NCBI RefSeq assembly: GCF_011694815.1
Contig: NZ_CP050177.1
Coordinates: 2,221,001 to 2,285,000, forward strand
Reading direction: 5' to 3'
From: Streptomyces liangshanensis
Lineage (GTDB): Bacteria > Actinomycetota > Actinomycetes > Streptomycetales > Streptomycetaceae
DNA: 64,000 nt
Of the stretch, positions 7,638 to 15,584 are shown one piece after another; the first letter of the stretch is position 1, and each line of letters starts with the position of its first letter. Below the pieces are notes generated by a model, which did not search any database, was not told where the DNA came from, and saw only the letters and a program-made list of their open reading frames with translations. A program made the translations under genes and the position numbers.

Positions 7638-9527
7638 ATGGCGAGATCGAGTGCTCAAGGACGGCGTCTCACGAGGGTCCTCCTCGCGGGCGCCCTGGCC
7701 ACGGCCGGGCTGACCGGCCTGTCCGCCGGGCCGGCCCAGGCCGCGGGCGAGCAGGTCAACATCTATCTGACGACGACGAGCGACGCCGGGGGCCGGGTCG
7801 TCACCCGCGGGCTCCAGCAGCAGACTCCCGTCAACTTCCAGTCGGGCAACGGCGGCAGCGGTACGAACGTGTCCGTCGACGAGAACACCCGCTACCAGAC
7901 CTTCACGGGCGGCGGCGCGTCCTTCACGGACACCGCCGCGTACCTGATGAAGGAGAGCGGCGCGCTCTCGCAGGCGACCCTCGACGCCACGATGAGGAAG
8001 CTCTTCTCCCCCACCGACGGCATCGGGCTCTCCTTCAACCGGAACCCGATCGGCGGCTCGGACCTCGCCCGCTTCGGCTACACGTACGACGACCTGCCGG
8101 CGGGCCAGACGGACCCCACCCTGTCGCGGTTCTCGATCGCCCACGACCTGCGGGCGGTGCTGCCGCTGACCAAGCAGGCGAAGCAGCTCAACCCGGCCAT
8201 GACCAACGTGGCGTCGCCCTGGACCGCCCCGGCCTGGATGAAGGACAACGGGCAGCTCAACGGCGGCTGGCTGAAGGCGGAGAACTACGGCACGTACGCC
8301 GACTACTTCGTCAAGTACCTCCAGGCGTACCGCGACCAGGGCATCCCGATCGACTACGTCACGGCGCAGAACGAGCCGACGTGCTGCTCCAGCTACCCGT
8401 CGATGAGCTGGAACGGCTCGGGCCTGGCGTTCTTCACCAAGAGCAACCTGCTGCCCAAGCTCCAGGCGGCCGGCCTGCCCACCAAGGTGCTGGCGCACGA
8501 CTGGAACTGGGACACGTACGACGCGTACGCCGCGGAGACCGTGAACGACCCGGCCGTCCGCAACCACCCGAACTTCGGCGGGGTCGCCTGGCACGGCTAC
8601 GGCGGCGACATCGCCAAGCAGACCACCGTGCACAACCAGTACCCGACGATGGACGCGTTCCAGACCGAGCACTCCGGTGGCACGTGGATCGCCAACCAGC
8701 AGCGCGAGGACATGAACAACATCATCGACTACACCCGTAACTGGGCGAAGTCGGTGACCAAGTGGTCCCTCGCGGTGGACCAGAACCGTGGTCCCCACAA
8801 CGGTGGTTGCGGCACCTGCGACGGTCTGATCACGGTCCACAACGGGGACAGCCGACACGGCCAGGTCGACTACAACATCGAGTACTACACGATGGGCCAC
8901 CTGACCAAGTTCGTGAAGCCGGGTGCCTCGCGCATCGCGTCCACCGCCAGTGGCACCGTCCCGAACGTGGCCTGGCGCAACACCGACGGCTCCAAGGCGC
9001 TGATCGCGTACAACGACGGCACCGGCGCGCAGACCCTGCGGGTCAACTGGGGCGGCCAGAACTTCAGTTACTCGCTGCCCGGCAAGACCTCGGCCACGTT
9101 CACCTGGTCGGGCACCCAGGCGGGCGGCGGGGGCGGCACCGGTTCGACCGGCACCCTGCGCGGCCTCGCCGGCAAGTGCCTGGACGCGGCGGCCGGTTCG
9201 AGCGCCAACGGCACCGCCGTGCAGCTCTACGACTGCAACGGCTCGGCGGCCCAGAACTGGACCGTCGGCACCGACAACACGATCCGGACGCTCGGCAAGT
9301 GCCTGGACGTGACGGCGGCCTCCACGGCCGACGGGGCGAAGGTGCAGCTCTACGACTGCAACGGCTCCACGGCCCAGCAGTTCACGTACAACTCCGGATC
9401 CGGCGACATCGTCAACCTCGGGGCGAACAAGTGCCTCGACGTGACGGGCAACTCGTCGGCGAACGGGGCCCGCGCGCAGATCTGGACCTGCACCGGGGCC
9501 GCCAACCAGAAGTGGCGCCTCCAGTAG
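7638..9527 (+). CDS. Secreted GH30 glucanase with C-terminal ricin-type (CBM13) lectin domain
   Basis: This 629-aa exported enzyme has a signal peptide (about residues 1-36, ending near GPAQAAG), a GH30 barrel with associated beta domain (about 40-490) and a Gly/Thr linker leading to a ricin B-type lectin domain (about 500-629) with three KCLDV/KCLDA repeats, each followed by QxW-like motifs. The acid/base Glu246 is in VTAQNEP and the nucleophile Glu344 in FQTEHSG. The GH30 family includes endo-beta-1,6-glucanases, glucocerebrosidases and xylanases. The neighbouring GH16 and GH3 genes favour a beta-1,6-glucanase role (inference). ATG at 7638 follows AGAAGG at a slightly long spacing. The gene is divergent from the LacI regulator and ends at a bidirectional terminator. 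Confidence 0.88.
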   Translation: MARSSAQGRRLTRVLLAGALATAGLTGLSAGPAQAAGEQVNIYLTTTSDAGGRVVTRGLQQQTPVNFQSGNGGSGTNVSVDENTRYQTFTGGGASFTDTAAYLMKESGALSQATLDATMRKLFSPTDGIGLSFNRNPIGGSDLARFGYTYDDLPAGQTDPTLSRFSIAHDLRAVLPLTKQAKQLNPAMTNVASPWTAPAWMKDNGQLNGGWLKAENYGTYADYFVKYLQAYRDQGIPIDYVTAQNEPTCCSSYPSMSWNGSGLAFFTKSNLLPKLQAAGLPTKVLAHDWNWDTYDAYAAETVNDPAVRNHPNFGGVAWHGYGGDIAKQTTVHNQYPTMDAFQTEHSGGTWIANQQREDMNNIIDYTRNWAKSVTKWSLAVDQNRGPHNGGCGTCDGLITVHNGDSRHGQVDYNIEYYTMGHLTKFVKPGASRIASTASGTVPNVAWRNTDGSKALIAYNDGTGAQTLRVNWGGQNFSYSLPGKTSATFTWSGTQAGGGGGTGSTGTLRGLAGKCLDAAAGSSANGTAVQLYDCNGSAAQNWTVGTDNTIRTLGKCLDVTAASTADGAKVQLYDCNGSTAQQFTYNSGSGDIVNLGANKCLDVTGNSSANGARAQIWTCTGAANQKWRLQ

Positions 9528-9590
9528 CCGGACCGGATCGCCGGGATCCCCTGGCGTAGGCGGAACGAAGAAGCGAAAACGGGAACGGAA

Positions 9591-9624
9591 ACGCCGGACG
9601 GGCTGCCAGCAGCCCGTCCGGCGT
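9591..9624. terminator. Bidirectional terminator between GH30 gene and cimA
   Basis: A perfect 14-bp stem (9591-9604 with 9611-9624) with a 6-nt loop sits between two convergent genes, 64 bp after the GH30 stop and 39 bp after the cimA stop. It can serve both directions. Confidence 0.8.
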
Positions 9625-9662
9625 CGTTCCGGGTCACTCCCCGGGACGCTCCCCGGGTCACG

Positions 9663-11279
9663 TCACTCCGCCGGCTCGGCCCCGGCCCGCAGCAGACCGT
9701 ACGTGTACGCGTCCTCCAGCGCCTGCCAGGACGCCGCGATGACGTTCTCGGCGACGCCGACCGTGGACCACTCGCCCGTGCCGTCCGACGTGGTGACCAG
9801 CACCCGGGTGGTGGAGTCCGTGCCGTGCTTGCCCTCCAGGATGCGGACCTTGTAGTCCACCAGCTGGAACTTGGCGAGCTGCGGGTAGATCCGTTCGAGC
9901 CCCACCCGCATCGCCCGGTCCAGGGCGTTGACCGGGCCGTTCCCCTCCGCGGTGGCGACGATCCGCTCGCCCTTCGCCCAGATCTTCACGGTGGCCTCGT
10001 TGGCGTGGGTGCCGTCGGGGCGGTCCTCGACGATCGCCCGCCAGGACTCCGTACGGAAGTAGACGCGCGGCTTCCCCTCGGCCTCCTCGCGCAGCAGCAG
10101 CTCGAAGGAGGCGTCCGCGGCCTCGTACGTGTACCCCTTGAGTTCGCGCTCCTTGACCCGGCCGACCACCCGCGCGACCAGGTCGCGGTCGCCGCCGAGG
10201 TCGACGCCCAGCTCCTTGCCCTTGAGCTCGATGGAGGCGCGGCCGGCCATGTCGGAGACCAGCATGCGCATGCTGTTGCCGACCAGCTCGGGGGCGATGT
10301 GCTGGTACAGGTCGGGGTCGACCTTGATCGCGGAGGCGTGCAGCCCCGCCTTGTGCGCGAAGGCCGACACCCCGACGTACGGCTGGTGGGTGGAGGGGAC
10401 CAGGTTGACGACCTCGGCGATGGCGTGCGAGATCCGGGTCATCTCGGCCAGCGCGCCCGGGGGCAGTACCCGCTGGTCGTACTTGAGCTCCAGGGCGGCG
10501 ACGACCGGGAAGAGGTTGGCGTTGCCGACCCGCTCGCCGTACCCGTTGGCCGTGCACTGGACGTGCGTGGCGCCCGCGTCGACCGCGGCGAGGGTGTTGG
10601 CGACGGCGCACCCCGTGTCGTCCTGGGCGTGGATGCCGAGCCGGGCGCCGGTGTCGGCGAGGACGGTGGTGACGACGGCCTGGATCTGCGCGGGCAGCAT
10701 GCCGCCGTTCGTGTCGCAGAGGACCACCACGTCGGCGCCGGCCTCGGCGGCGGCCCGTACGACGGACTTGGCGTACTCGGGGTTGGCGCGGTAGCCGTCG
10801 AAGAAGTGCTCGCAGTCGACGAAGACGCGGCGGCCCTGCTCGCGCAGGTACGAGACGGTGTCGCGGATCATCGCGAGGTTCTCGTCCAGGGTGGTGCGCA
10901 GTGCCAGCTCGACATGGCGGTCGTGGGACTTGGCGACCAGGGTGACCACCGGGGCACCGGACTCCACGAGGGCCTTGACCTGCGGGTCCTCCGAGGCCTT
11001 CGCGCCGGGGCGCCGGGTGGAGCCGAAGGCGACGAGCTGGGCGTGCTGGAAGTCGATCTCCTGCTGGGCGCGGGCGAAGAACTCGGTGTCCCGGGGGTTG
11101 GCCCCCGGCCAGCCCCCCTCGATGAAGCCCACGCCGAATTCGTCCAGGTACCGCGCGATGGACAGCTTGTCGGCGACCGTCAGGTTGATGCCCTCACGCT
11201 GCGCGCCGTCGCGCAGCGTCGTGTCGAAGACATGGAAGCCGTCGTCGTTCCCCGAGGGCCCCGTGGACTCTGTGGTCAT
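9663..11279 (-). CDS. cimA: (R)-citramalate synthase
   Basis: CimA condenses pyruvate with acetyl-CoA to citramalate, giving a threonine-independent entry to 2-oxobutyrate and isoleucine. The 538-aa protein has the HMGL/LeuA-type barrel (about 17-290; FDTTLRDGAQREGINLT near the start with the metal-binding Asp) and a C-terminal LeuA-type dimer regulatory domain (about 395-525) expected to bind the feedback inhibitor. Length and the GGWPGANPRDTEFF motif match the CimA subgroup rather than 2-isopropylmalate synthase LeuA. The usual metal-ligand HxH motif reads IHAQDD, so the second His is Gln; GERVGNAN supplies the Asn. I chose ATG at 11277-11279, with AGGAG nine bases upstream, over an earlier in-frame GTG. 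A leader peptide and terminator hairpin upstream suggest attenuation control. Confidence 0.9.
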   Translation of the reverse strand: MTTESTGPSGNDDGFHVFDTTLRDGAQREGINLTVADKLSIARYLDEFGVGFIEGGWPGANPRDTEFFARAQQEIDFQHAQLVAFGSTRRPGAKASEDPQVKALVESGAPVVTLVAKSHDRHVELALRTTLDENLAMIRDTVSYLREQGRRVFVDCEHFFDGYRANPEYAKSVVRAAAEAGADVVVLCDTNGGMLPAQIQAVVTTVLADTGARLGIHAQDDTGCAVANTLAAVDAGATHVQCTANGYGERVGNANLFPVVAALELKYDQRVLPPGALAEMTRISHAIAEVVNLVPSTHQPYVGVSAFAHKAGLHASAIKVDPDLYQHIAPELVGNSMRMLVSDMAGRASIELKGKELGVDLGGDRDLVARVVGRVKERELKGYTYEAADASFELLLREEAEGKPRVYFRTESWRAIVEDRPDGTHANEATVKIWAKGERIVATAEGNGPVNALDRAMRVGLERIYPQLAKFQLVDYKVRILEGKHGTDSTTRVLVTTSDGTGEWSTVGVAENVIAASWQALEDAYTYGLLRAGAEPAE

Positions 11280-11370
11280 GGTGTCCTGCTCCTGTTGAGT
11301 GGATGGTCTGGCTCCACCTGCCCCCGTCACCACGCGCGGCCCGTCTCCGGCCGGGGTAGGGCCGGAAAAC

Positions 11371-11398
11371 GAAAAAACCCCTCGCGGATGCGAGAGGT
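11371..11398 (-). terminator. Attenuator-type rho-independent terminator in the cimA leader
   Basis: On the minus strand an interrupted GC-rich stem (CCTCTCGC pairing with GCGAGGGG around an ATCC loop, one mismatch) is followed at once by six T residues at 11372-11377. U-tract terminators are uncommon in such GC-rich genomes. It lies between a short leader ORF ending at 11451 and the cimA start at 11279, as expected for transcription attenuation. Confidence 0.75.
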
Positions 11399-11450
11399 CT
11401 GCGCGCGGGTCCGAGGCTCGATGTCCGCGCCGTACGGGTCTACGGGGCGG

Positions 11451-11501
11451 TCACTGCGGACCGGCGCACTTGCTGCCAATAATCATGACGAACGAGAGCA
11501 C
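11451..11501 (-). CDS. Putative leader peptide of cimA rich in branched-chain codons
   Basis: A 16-codon frame starting at GTG 11499-11501 encodes (M)LSFVMIIGSKCAGPQ; a shorter ATG start at 11484-11486 gives MIIGSKCAGPQ. Leu2, Val5, Ile7 and Ile8 place four branched-chain residues in the first eight. The two isoleucines use consecutive ATT codons, which are rare in this genome where ATC dominates. No Shine-Dalgarno is visible, but a GAAAAT hexamer ends six bases before the GTG, consistent with a leaderless transcript beginning at the start codon. A U-tract terminator follows 53 bp downstream and cimA begins beyond it. This is the layout of ribosome-mediated attenuation by isoleucine or branched-chain amino acid supply. 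Translation has not been shown, so this is inference from arrangement. Confidence 0.6.
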   Translation of the reverse strand: MLSFVMIIGSKCAGPQ

Positions 11502-11507
11502 GACCCG

Positions 11508-11513
11508 ATTTTC
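11508..11513 (-). promoter_or_regulatory. Candidate -10 element of the cimA leader transcript
   Basis: GAAAAT on the minus strand ends six bases before the leader GTG, so initiation would fall on that codon. The -35 region (TTCCCA at a 16-bp spacing) is poor, so the promoter call is tentative. Confidence 0.4.
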
Positions 11514-11673
11514 GCACGTCCGGTCACTTTGGGAAGCCCCTGTCTCACGATGCGGTCGGTGACCTCCGGGTCACCAGCGTACCGGGGCCCGCACCCCGCG
11601 AACGGGGTACGGGCCCTCGTACGCCGGTCCCGGCCGGTGCCGGGGACGGGGGTACGGACGCCGCGGCGCCGGG

Positions 11674-12765
11674 TCAGGCGACGGTGTGCCGCCAGCCGTG
11701 GGCGTCCGGGACCGCGCCCGACTGGACCTCCAGGAGGGCCTTGCGCACCTTCATGGTGACCTCGCCGGGGCGGCCGTCGGCCACTGTCCAGCCCCCGCGC
11801 GCCGAGTGGACCGTGCCGACCGGGGTGACGACGGCGGCGGTGCCGCACGCGAAGACCTCGGTGAGGGTCCCGTCGGCGTTGCCGGTGCGCCAGTCGTCGA
11901 CGGTCAGGCGGCCCTCGGTGACCTCGTACCCCAGGTCGGCGGCGATGCTCAGGACGGAGTCGCGGGTGATCCCGGCGAGGAGGGTGCCGGTGAGCTCGGG
12001 CGTCATGAGCTTGTCGCCGTACACGAAGAAGAGGTTGTTGGTGCCCATCTCCTCGATCCAGCGCCGCTCGGTCGCGTCCAGCCAGACCACCTGGTCGCAG
12101 CCGTGCTTGGTGGCCTCGGCCTGGGCGATGAGGGACGCGGCGTAGTTGCCGCCGGCCTTCGCCTCGCCCGTGCCGCCGGGGGCGGCGCGCACGTACTCCT
12201 CGGAGAGCCAGACGGAGACCGGCTTCACACCGCCGGCGAAGTACGCCCCTGCCGGGGACGCGATGACCATGAAGAGGAACTCGTTGGCCGGGCGCACGCC
12301 GACGCCGACCTCCGTCGCGAACATGAACGGCCGGATGTAGAGGGATTCCTCACCGACGCCGGGCACCCACGCGCGGTCCTGGGCGATGAGCGCGTCCACC
12401 GCCGCGACGAACGTCTCGACGGGCAGCTCGGGCATCGCCATCCGGCGCGCGGAGCGCTGGAAGCGGCGCGCGTTCTCCTCGGGACGGAAGGTGGCCACCG
12501 AGCCGTCCACCTGCCGGTACGCCTTGAGCCCCTCGAAGATGGTCTGCGCGTAGTGCAGGGTCATGTTCGCCGGGTCGAGCGACAGCGGGGCGTACGGCAC
12601 GAGCTCCGCGTCGTGCCAGCCGCGGCCCTCGGTCCACTTCACCGTCACCATGTTGTCGGTGAAGTAGCGGCCGAAACCGGGGTTGGCGAGGATCCGCTCC
12701 CGCTCGGTGTCGGACAGCGGGTGCGCGGAGGGCTTGAGCTCCAGGGTGGTCGTGGGCGTGGTCAT
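11674..12765 (-). CDS. ilvE: Branched-chain amino acid aminotransferase
   Basis: IlvE is the PLP enzyme that interconverts valine, leucine and isoleucine with their 2-oxo acids using glutamate/2-oxoglutarate. The 363-aa length and fold-type IV motifs fit bacterial class II BCATs: LHYAQTIFEGLKAYR, YIRPFMFATE, the PLP lysine Lys203 in GTGEAKAGGNYAAS, and the signature WIEEMGTNNLFF. ATG at 12763-12765 follows AAGGACGAGAG. The gene has its own 5' region containing a shared 18-bp element (12825-12842) and lies downstream of leuB, separated by a terminator, so it is likely a single transcription unit. It supplies the last step for the pathway built from ilvBN, ilvC, leuB and cimA in this window. 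Confidence 0.95.
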   Translation of the reverse strand: MTTPTTTLELKPSAHPLSDTERERILANPGFGRYFTDNMVTVKWTEGRGWHDAELVPYAPLSLDPANMTLHYAQTIFEGLKAYRQVDGSVATFRPEENARRFQRSARRMAMPELPVETFVAAVDALIAQDRAWVPGVGEESLYIRPFMFATEVGVGVRPANEFLFMVIASPAGAYFAGGVKPVSVWLSEEYVRAAPGGTGEAKAGGNYAASLIAQAEATKHGCDQVVWLDATERRWIEEMGTNNLFFVYGDKLMTPELTGTLLAGITRDSVLSIAADLGYEVTEGRLTVDDWRTGNADGTLTEVFACGTAAVVTPVGTVHSARGGWTVADGRPGEVTMKVRKALLEVQSGAVPDAHGWRHTVA

Positions 12766-12824
12766 GAATACTCTCGTCCTTCACCGGTTGTGTGTGACGG
12801 ACCGCGTTCACGCCGCTACGGATC

Positions 12825-12842
12825 TACTAGGACGTCCGACTA
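12825..12842. promoter_or_regulatory. 18-bp partly palindromic element upstream of ilvE
   Basis: TACTAGGACGTCCGACTA (plus strand), centred on the palindrome GGACGTCC, lies 60 bp before the ilvE start. A 15/18 match occurs on the minus strand at 14516-14533. The pair defines a possible motif TASTAGGAMGTCCGASTA, which could be an operator or an activator site. Confidence 0.45.
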
Positions 12843-12948
12843 TGCGGGCGGGCCACTGCCCCCGCCGTGGACGACGAGGGCAGGGCCGTGACCGGAACGA
12901 GTGAATGCGGTCCTGGGATGATGGTGTCACCCGGAGGCCGCAAAAGCA

Positions 12949-12978
12949 CAGCCGCCGGGTCACGGGACCCGGCGGCTG
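12949..12978 (-). terminator. Hairpin terminator after leuB
   Basis: A perfect 13-bp stem (12949-12961 with 12966-12978) with a 4-nt loop starts 19 bp past the leuB stop. On the minus strand it is followed by TGCTTTTG. Confidence 0.75.
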
Positions 12979-12997
12979 TTTCGGAAGTCGCGGCGGG

Positions 12998-14044
12998 TCA
13001 GCTCGCTACGCGTACGGCGAGCGCGTCACCGATCTCGTCGGTCGTCCGCGCGGCCGCGGAGCCGTCACGCCCGGCGAGGTCGGCCGCGACGGCCTCCTCG
13101 ATCCGGATGGCCTCGGCGTCGAGGCCGAGGTGGCGCAGCAGCAGGGCGACGGACAGGACGGTGGCGGTGGGGTCGGCCTTCCCCTGGCCCGCGATGTCCG
13201 GCGCGGAGCCGTGCACCGGCTCGAACATCGAGGGGAACGCGCGGTCCGGGTTGATGTTCGCGGACGCGGCCAGGCCGATGCCCCCGCTGATGGCGGCGGC
13301 CAGGTCGGTGAGGATGTCACCGAAGAGGTTGTCGGTCACGATCACGTCGAAGCGCTCGGGCTGGGTGACGAAGAAGATCGTCGCGGCGTCGACGTGCAGG
13401 TAGTCGGTGGTGACCTCGGGGAACTCCTGGCCGACCCGGTCGAAGATGTTCTTCCACAGGTGGCCGGCGTAGACGAGGACGTTGTTCTTGTGGACCAGCG
13501 TCAGCTTCTTGCGGGGACGGGCGGCGGCGCGCGCGTACGCGTCCCTGACGACCCGCTCGACGCCGTACGCCGTGTTGAGGCTCACTTCCGTGGCCACCTC
13601 GGCGGGGGTGCCGGTGCGCAGCGAACCTCCGTTGCCCGTGTACGGGCCTTCGGTGCCCTCGCGGACGACGACGAAGTCGATGTCGGGGCGGCCGGCCAGC
13701 GGGGTGGCGGTGTTCGGGAAGAGCTTCGACGGGCGCAGGTTCACGTAGTGGTCGAAGGCGAAGCGCAGCTTGAGGAGGAGGCCGCGCTCCAGGACGCCGG
13801 ACGGCACGCTCGGGTCGCCGATCGCGCCGAGCAGGATGGCGTCGTGGCCCTTGAGGGCTTCGAGGTCCGCGTCCGGGAGGGTCTCCCCGGTCCGGTGCCA
13901 GCGCCCCGCGCCGAGGTCGTACTCCTTGGTCTCCAGCTTCACATCCTGCGGGAGGACGGCACGCAGGACCTTCAGGCCCTGGGCGACGACCTCCTGACCG
14001 ATGCCGTCACCGGGGATCACTGCGAGATTGATGCTGCGAGACAT
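12998..14044 (-). CDS. leuB: 3-isopropylmalate dehydrogenase
   Basis: LeuB oxidatively decarboxylates 3-isopropylmalate with NAD in leucine synthesis, and by analogy 3-methylmalate on the citramalate route to isoleucine. The 348-aa protein shows the family motifs [14 protein letters not shown] at the N-terminus, [30 protein letters not shown], the metal-binding [18 protein letters not shown], and [19 protein letters not shown] with the NAD-specific adenine loop. ATG at 14042-14044. A TAGGGT -10 ends six bases before the ATG, so the mRNA may be leaderless, although an AGGG within that -10 could also act as a weak ribosome site. Nested inverted repeats at 14074-14109 overlap the expected -35 region. 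Confidence 0.95.
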   Translation of the reverse strand: MSRSINLAVIPGDGIGQEVVAQGLKVLRAVLPQDVKLETKEYDLGAGRWHRTGETLPDADLEALKGHDAILLGAIGDPSVPSGVLERGLLLKLRFAFDHYVNLRPSKLFPNTATPLAGRPDIDFVVVREGTEGPYTGNGGSLRTGTPAEVATEVSLNTAYGVERVVRDAYARAAARPRKKLTLVHKNNVLVYAGHLWKNIFDRVGQEFPEVTTDYLHVDAATIFFVTQPERFDVIVTDNLFGDILTDLAAAISGGIGLAASANINPDRAFPSMFEPVHGSAPDIAGQGKADPTATVLSVALLLRHLGLDAEAIRIEEAVAADLAGRDGSAAARTTDEIGDALAVRVAS

Positions 14045-14050
14045 AGCGGC

Positions 14051-14109
14051 ACCCTACTCTGCGTCCCATGGATTGACATCGCGTGTCCATTCCCTGGACA
14101 CGGATGTCA
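14051..14109 (-). promoter_or_regulatory. leuB promoter with nested 36-bp inverted repeat
   Basis: The minus-strand -10 is TAGGGT (14051-14056). From 14074 to 14109 the plus strand reads TGACATC, GC, GTGTCCA, TTCCC, TGGACAC, G, GATGTCA, that is, two nested perfect 7-bp inverted repeats. The inner arms are 14083-14089 and 14095-14101; the outer arms are 14074-14080 and 14103-14109. The outer left arm coincides with where the -35 should be. This arrangement suits a dimeric regulator acting on leuB. No U tract follows, so it is unlikely to be a terminator. Confidence 0.55.
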
Positions 14110-14178
14110 GATCCCTGGAGGCTGCGGCCTGTTGGCGGCGCGTGCGGTCGCGGTCCCGTCCGCGGCGGCGCCCGCGGC

Positions 14179-14307
14179 TCAGTGGCCGGTCGAGCCGCCG
14201 TTGTCCCTGCGGTCGAGGGCGCGCTGGAGCGCGGCGGCGGCGTTCTTGCGGTCGGACTCGCTCGTACGGGGAGTGTGACGGACGCGGCGGACGGTGGTCT
14301 CGGCCAT
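14179..14307 (-). CDS. Small basic hypothetical protein (42 aa)
   Basis: The frame starts at ATG 14305-14307 behind a strong AAGGAG at ideal spacing and encodes MAETTVRRVRHTPRTSESDR and a further 22 residues rich in Lys, Ala, Arg and Asp. It contains one predicted amphipathic helix (KNAAAALQRALDRRD) and has no membrane segment. The frame remains open upstream for 57 codons, but only this start has a ribosome site, so the shorter product is preferred. A candidate promoter (AAGACA, 17 bp, TAGCTT) lies at 14482-14510. Function is unknown. Strong translation signals in an otherwise gene-free stretch support a real gene. Confidence 0.65.
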   Translation of the reverse strand: MAETTVRRVRHTPRTSESDRKNAAAALQRALDRRDNGGSTGH

Positions 14308-14706
14308 GTTGATCGACTCCTTGGGGCAGCGGAGAGCGGGGACGCGCGGCGCGAAAGGCCGCGGGATGCGTCTGCGAGGCGCCGGAAGGGGCGGTGCGGT
14401 ATGCGCGGCAGGGGTTGCCTGCGTGGGGGCGCGTGCCGTCGACCGCGTTCGCTCGATGAAGCGAGACGTTCGGCTCATTCCAAGCTAGGCGAGCCGCGCC
14501 GCCCTGTCTTCTATTTACTCGGACTTCCTACTATCTGAGACGGCGATCATGGAACAACGCCGGGCGGCGTCCGGGCGAATGCCGAGAAGCCGCCCGGAGA
14601 CCGCCGGGCATCCGCCGGGCATCGGCCGCGCGCGGGCCGGGAGGACACCCCCTGGGCAGCCGTTTCCGCCCGGCGGCCGGGGGCACCCGGACAGCGGAGG
14701 TTCACC
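14308..14706. promoter_or_regulatory. Divergent intergenic region between small protein gene and DUF1206 gene
   Basis: This 399-bp stretch holds no convincing further gene. On the minus strand, AAGACA (14505-14510) and TAGCTT (14482-14487) with a 17-bp spacer could drive the 42-aa gene with a leader of about 170 nt. Six bases upstream of that -35 lies TAGTAGGAAGTCCGAGTA (14516-14533), the relative of the ilvE element, positioned where an activator would bind. The part from 14560 to 14700 is GC-rich low-complexity sequence preceding the DUF1206 ribosome site. Confidence 0.45.
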
Positions 14707-15546
14707 ATGGACGCAGGGACGGTTTCACACAGTGGCCGGGGCAAGGCACAACAGGCGGCGAACAGCCCGGTGATGGACGGGGCGGCCCGCTGGGGGTTCG
14801 CCGCACGGGGCGTGATCTACCTGCTGATCGGGATCCTGGCGCTGCGGATCGCGTTCGGCGGGGGCGGTGAGCAGGCCGACCGCGGGGGCGCGCTCGCCGA
14901 GCTGGCGAAGCAGCCGATGGGGTCGGTCCTGCTGTGGGCCCTCGGGATCGGCATGGTCGGGATGGCGCTGTGGCGGTTGTCGGAGGCGATCGTGGGCGCG
15001 GCGGGCCCCGACGGGCGGAAGCCGGGCAAGCGGCTGATGTCGGCGGGCCGCTTCCTCTTCTACGGCTTTGTCGCCTACTCGGTCCTGGCATTCGCCGCCG
15101 GTGAGAAGAGCAGCGGCAGCGGGTCGGGCGACCAGGAGTCGCAGGACATCACCGCCCGGGCGCTGAACTGGCCCGGCGGTCAGTGGATCGTGGGGATCGC
15201 GGGCGTAGGCATCGTGGCCGCGGGCCTCTGGATCGGCGCGCGTGCGGTGATGCGCTCGTACCACAAGCACCTGAAGCTCGGCGAGATGTCGCACCGGACC
15301 CGGAAGCTCGTCGACGTGACCGGCGTCGGCGGGGGCGCGGGGCGCGGGATCCTGTTCGCCGCGATCGGCGGGTTCGTGATCCAGGCGGCCGTGACGTACG
15401 AGCCGGACAAGGCCAAGGGCTTCGACGACACCCTGCGCTCGTTCACCGACACCCCGGCCGGCCCCTGGCTGCTGGCGCTCGTCGCGACGGGACTGGTGCT
15501 GTTCGGCGTCTTCTCGTTCGCGATGGCGCGCTGGCGCCGGGTCTGA
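14707..15546 (+). CDS. DUF1206 family integral membrane protein
   Basis: This 279-aa protein belongs to DUF1206, built from three two-helix repeats. The pairs are visible as GFAARGVIYLLIGILALRIA with VLLWALGIGMVGMALWRLSE, then a second pair beginning GRFLFYGFVAYSVLAFA followed by WIVGIAGVGIVAAGLWIGAR, then GRGILFAAIGGFVIQAA with WLLALVATGLVLFGVFSF. Six membrane helices are therefore expected, with the polar linker near residues 133-150 (SSGSGSGDQESQ). ATG at 14707 follows GGAGG. The biochemical role of the family is not established. It is convergent with pruA across a hairpin and is a usual resident of this chromosomal region. Confidence 0.85.
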   Translation: MDAGTVSHSGRGKAQQAANSPVMDGAARWGFAARGVIYLLIGILALRIAFGGGGEQADRGGALAELAKQPMGSVLLWALGIGMVGMALWRLSEAIVGAAGPDGRKPGKRLMSAGRFLFYGFVAYSVLAFAAGEKSSGSGSGDQESQDITARALNWPGGQWIVGIAGVGIVAAGLWIGARAVMRSYHKHLKLGEMSHRTRKLVDVTGVGGGAGRGILFAAIGGFVIQAAVTYEPDKAKGFDDTLRSFTDTPAGPWLLALVATGLVLFGVFSFAMARWRRV

Positions 15547-15584
15547 CGGCCCGCCGGCCGCACCCCGGACGCGTCCCCCGCCTC

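Noticed and set aside
9663..11279. 2-isopropylmalate synthase (leuA) identity for the LeuA-like gene
   Set aside because: Length, the GGWPGANPRDTEFF motif and the gene's place in the region fit the CimA subgroup.
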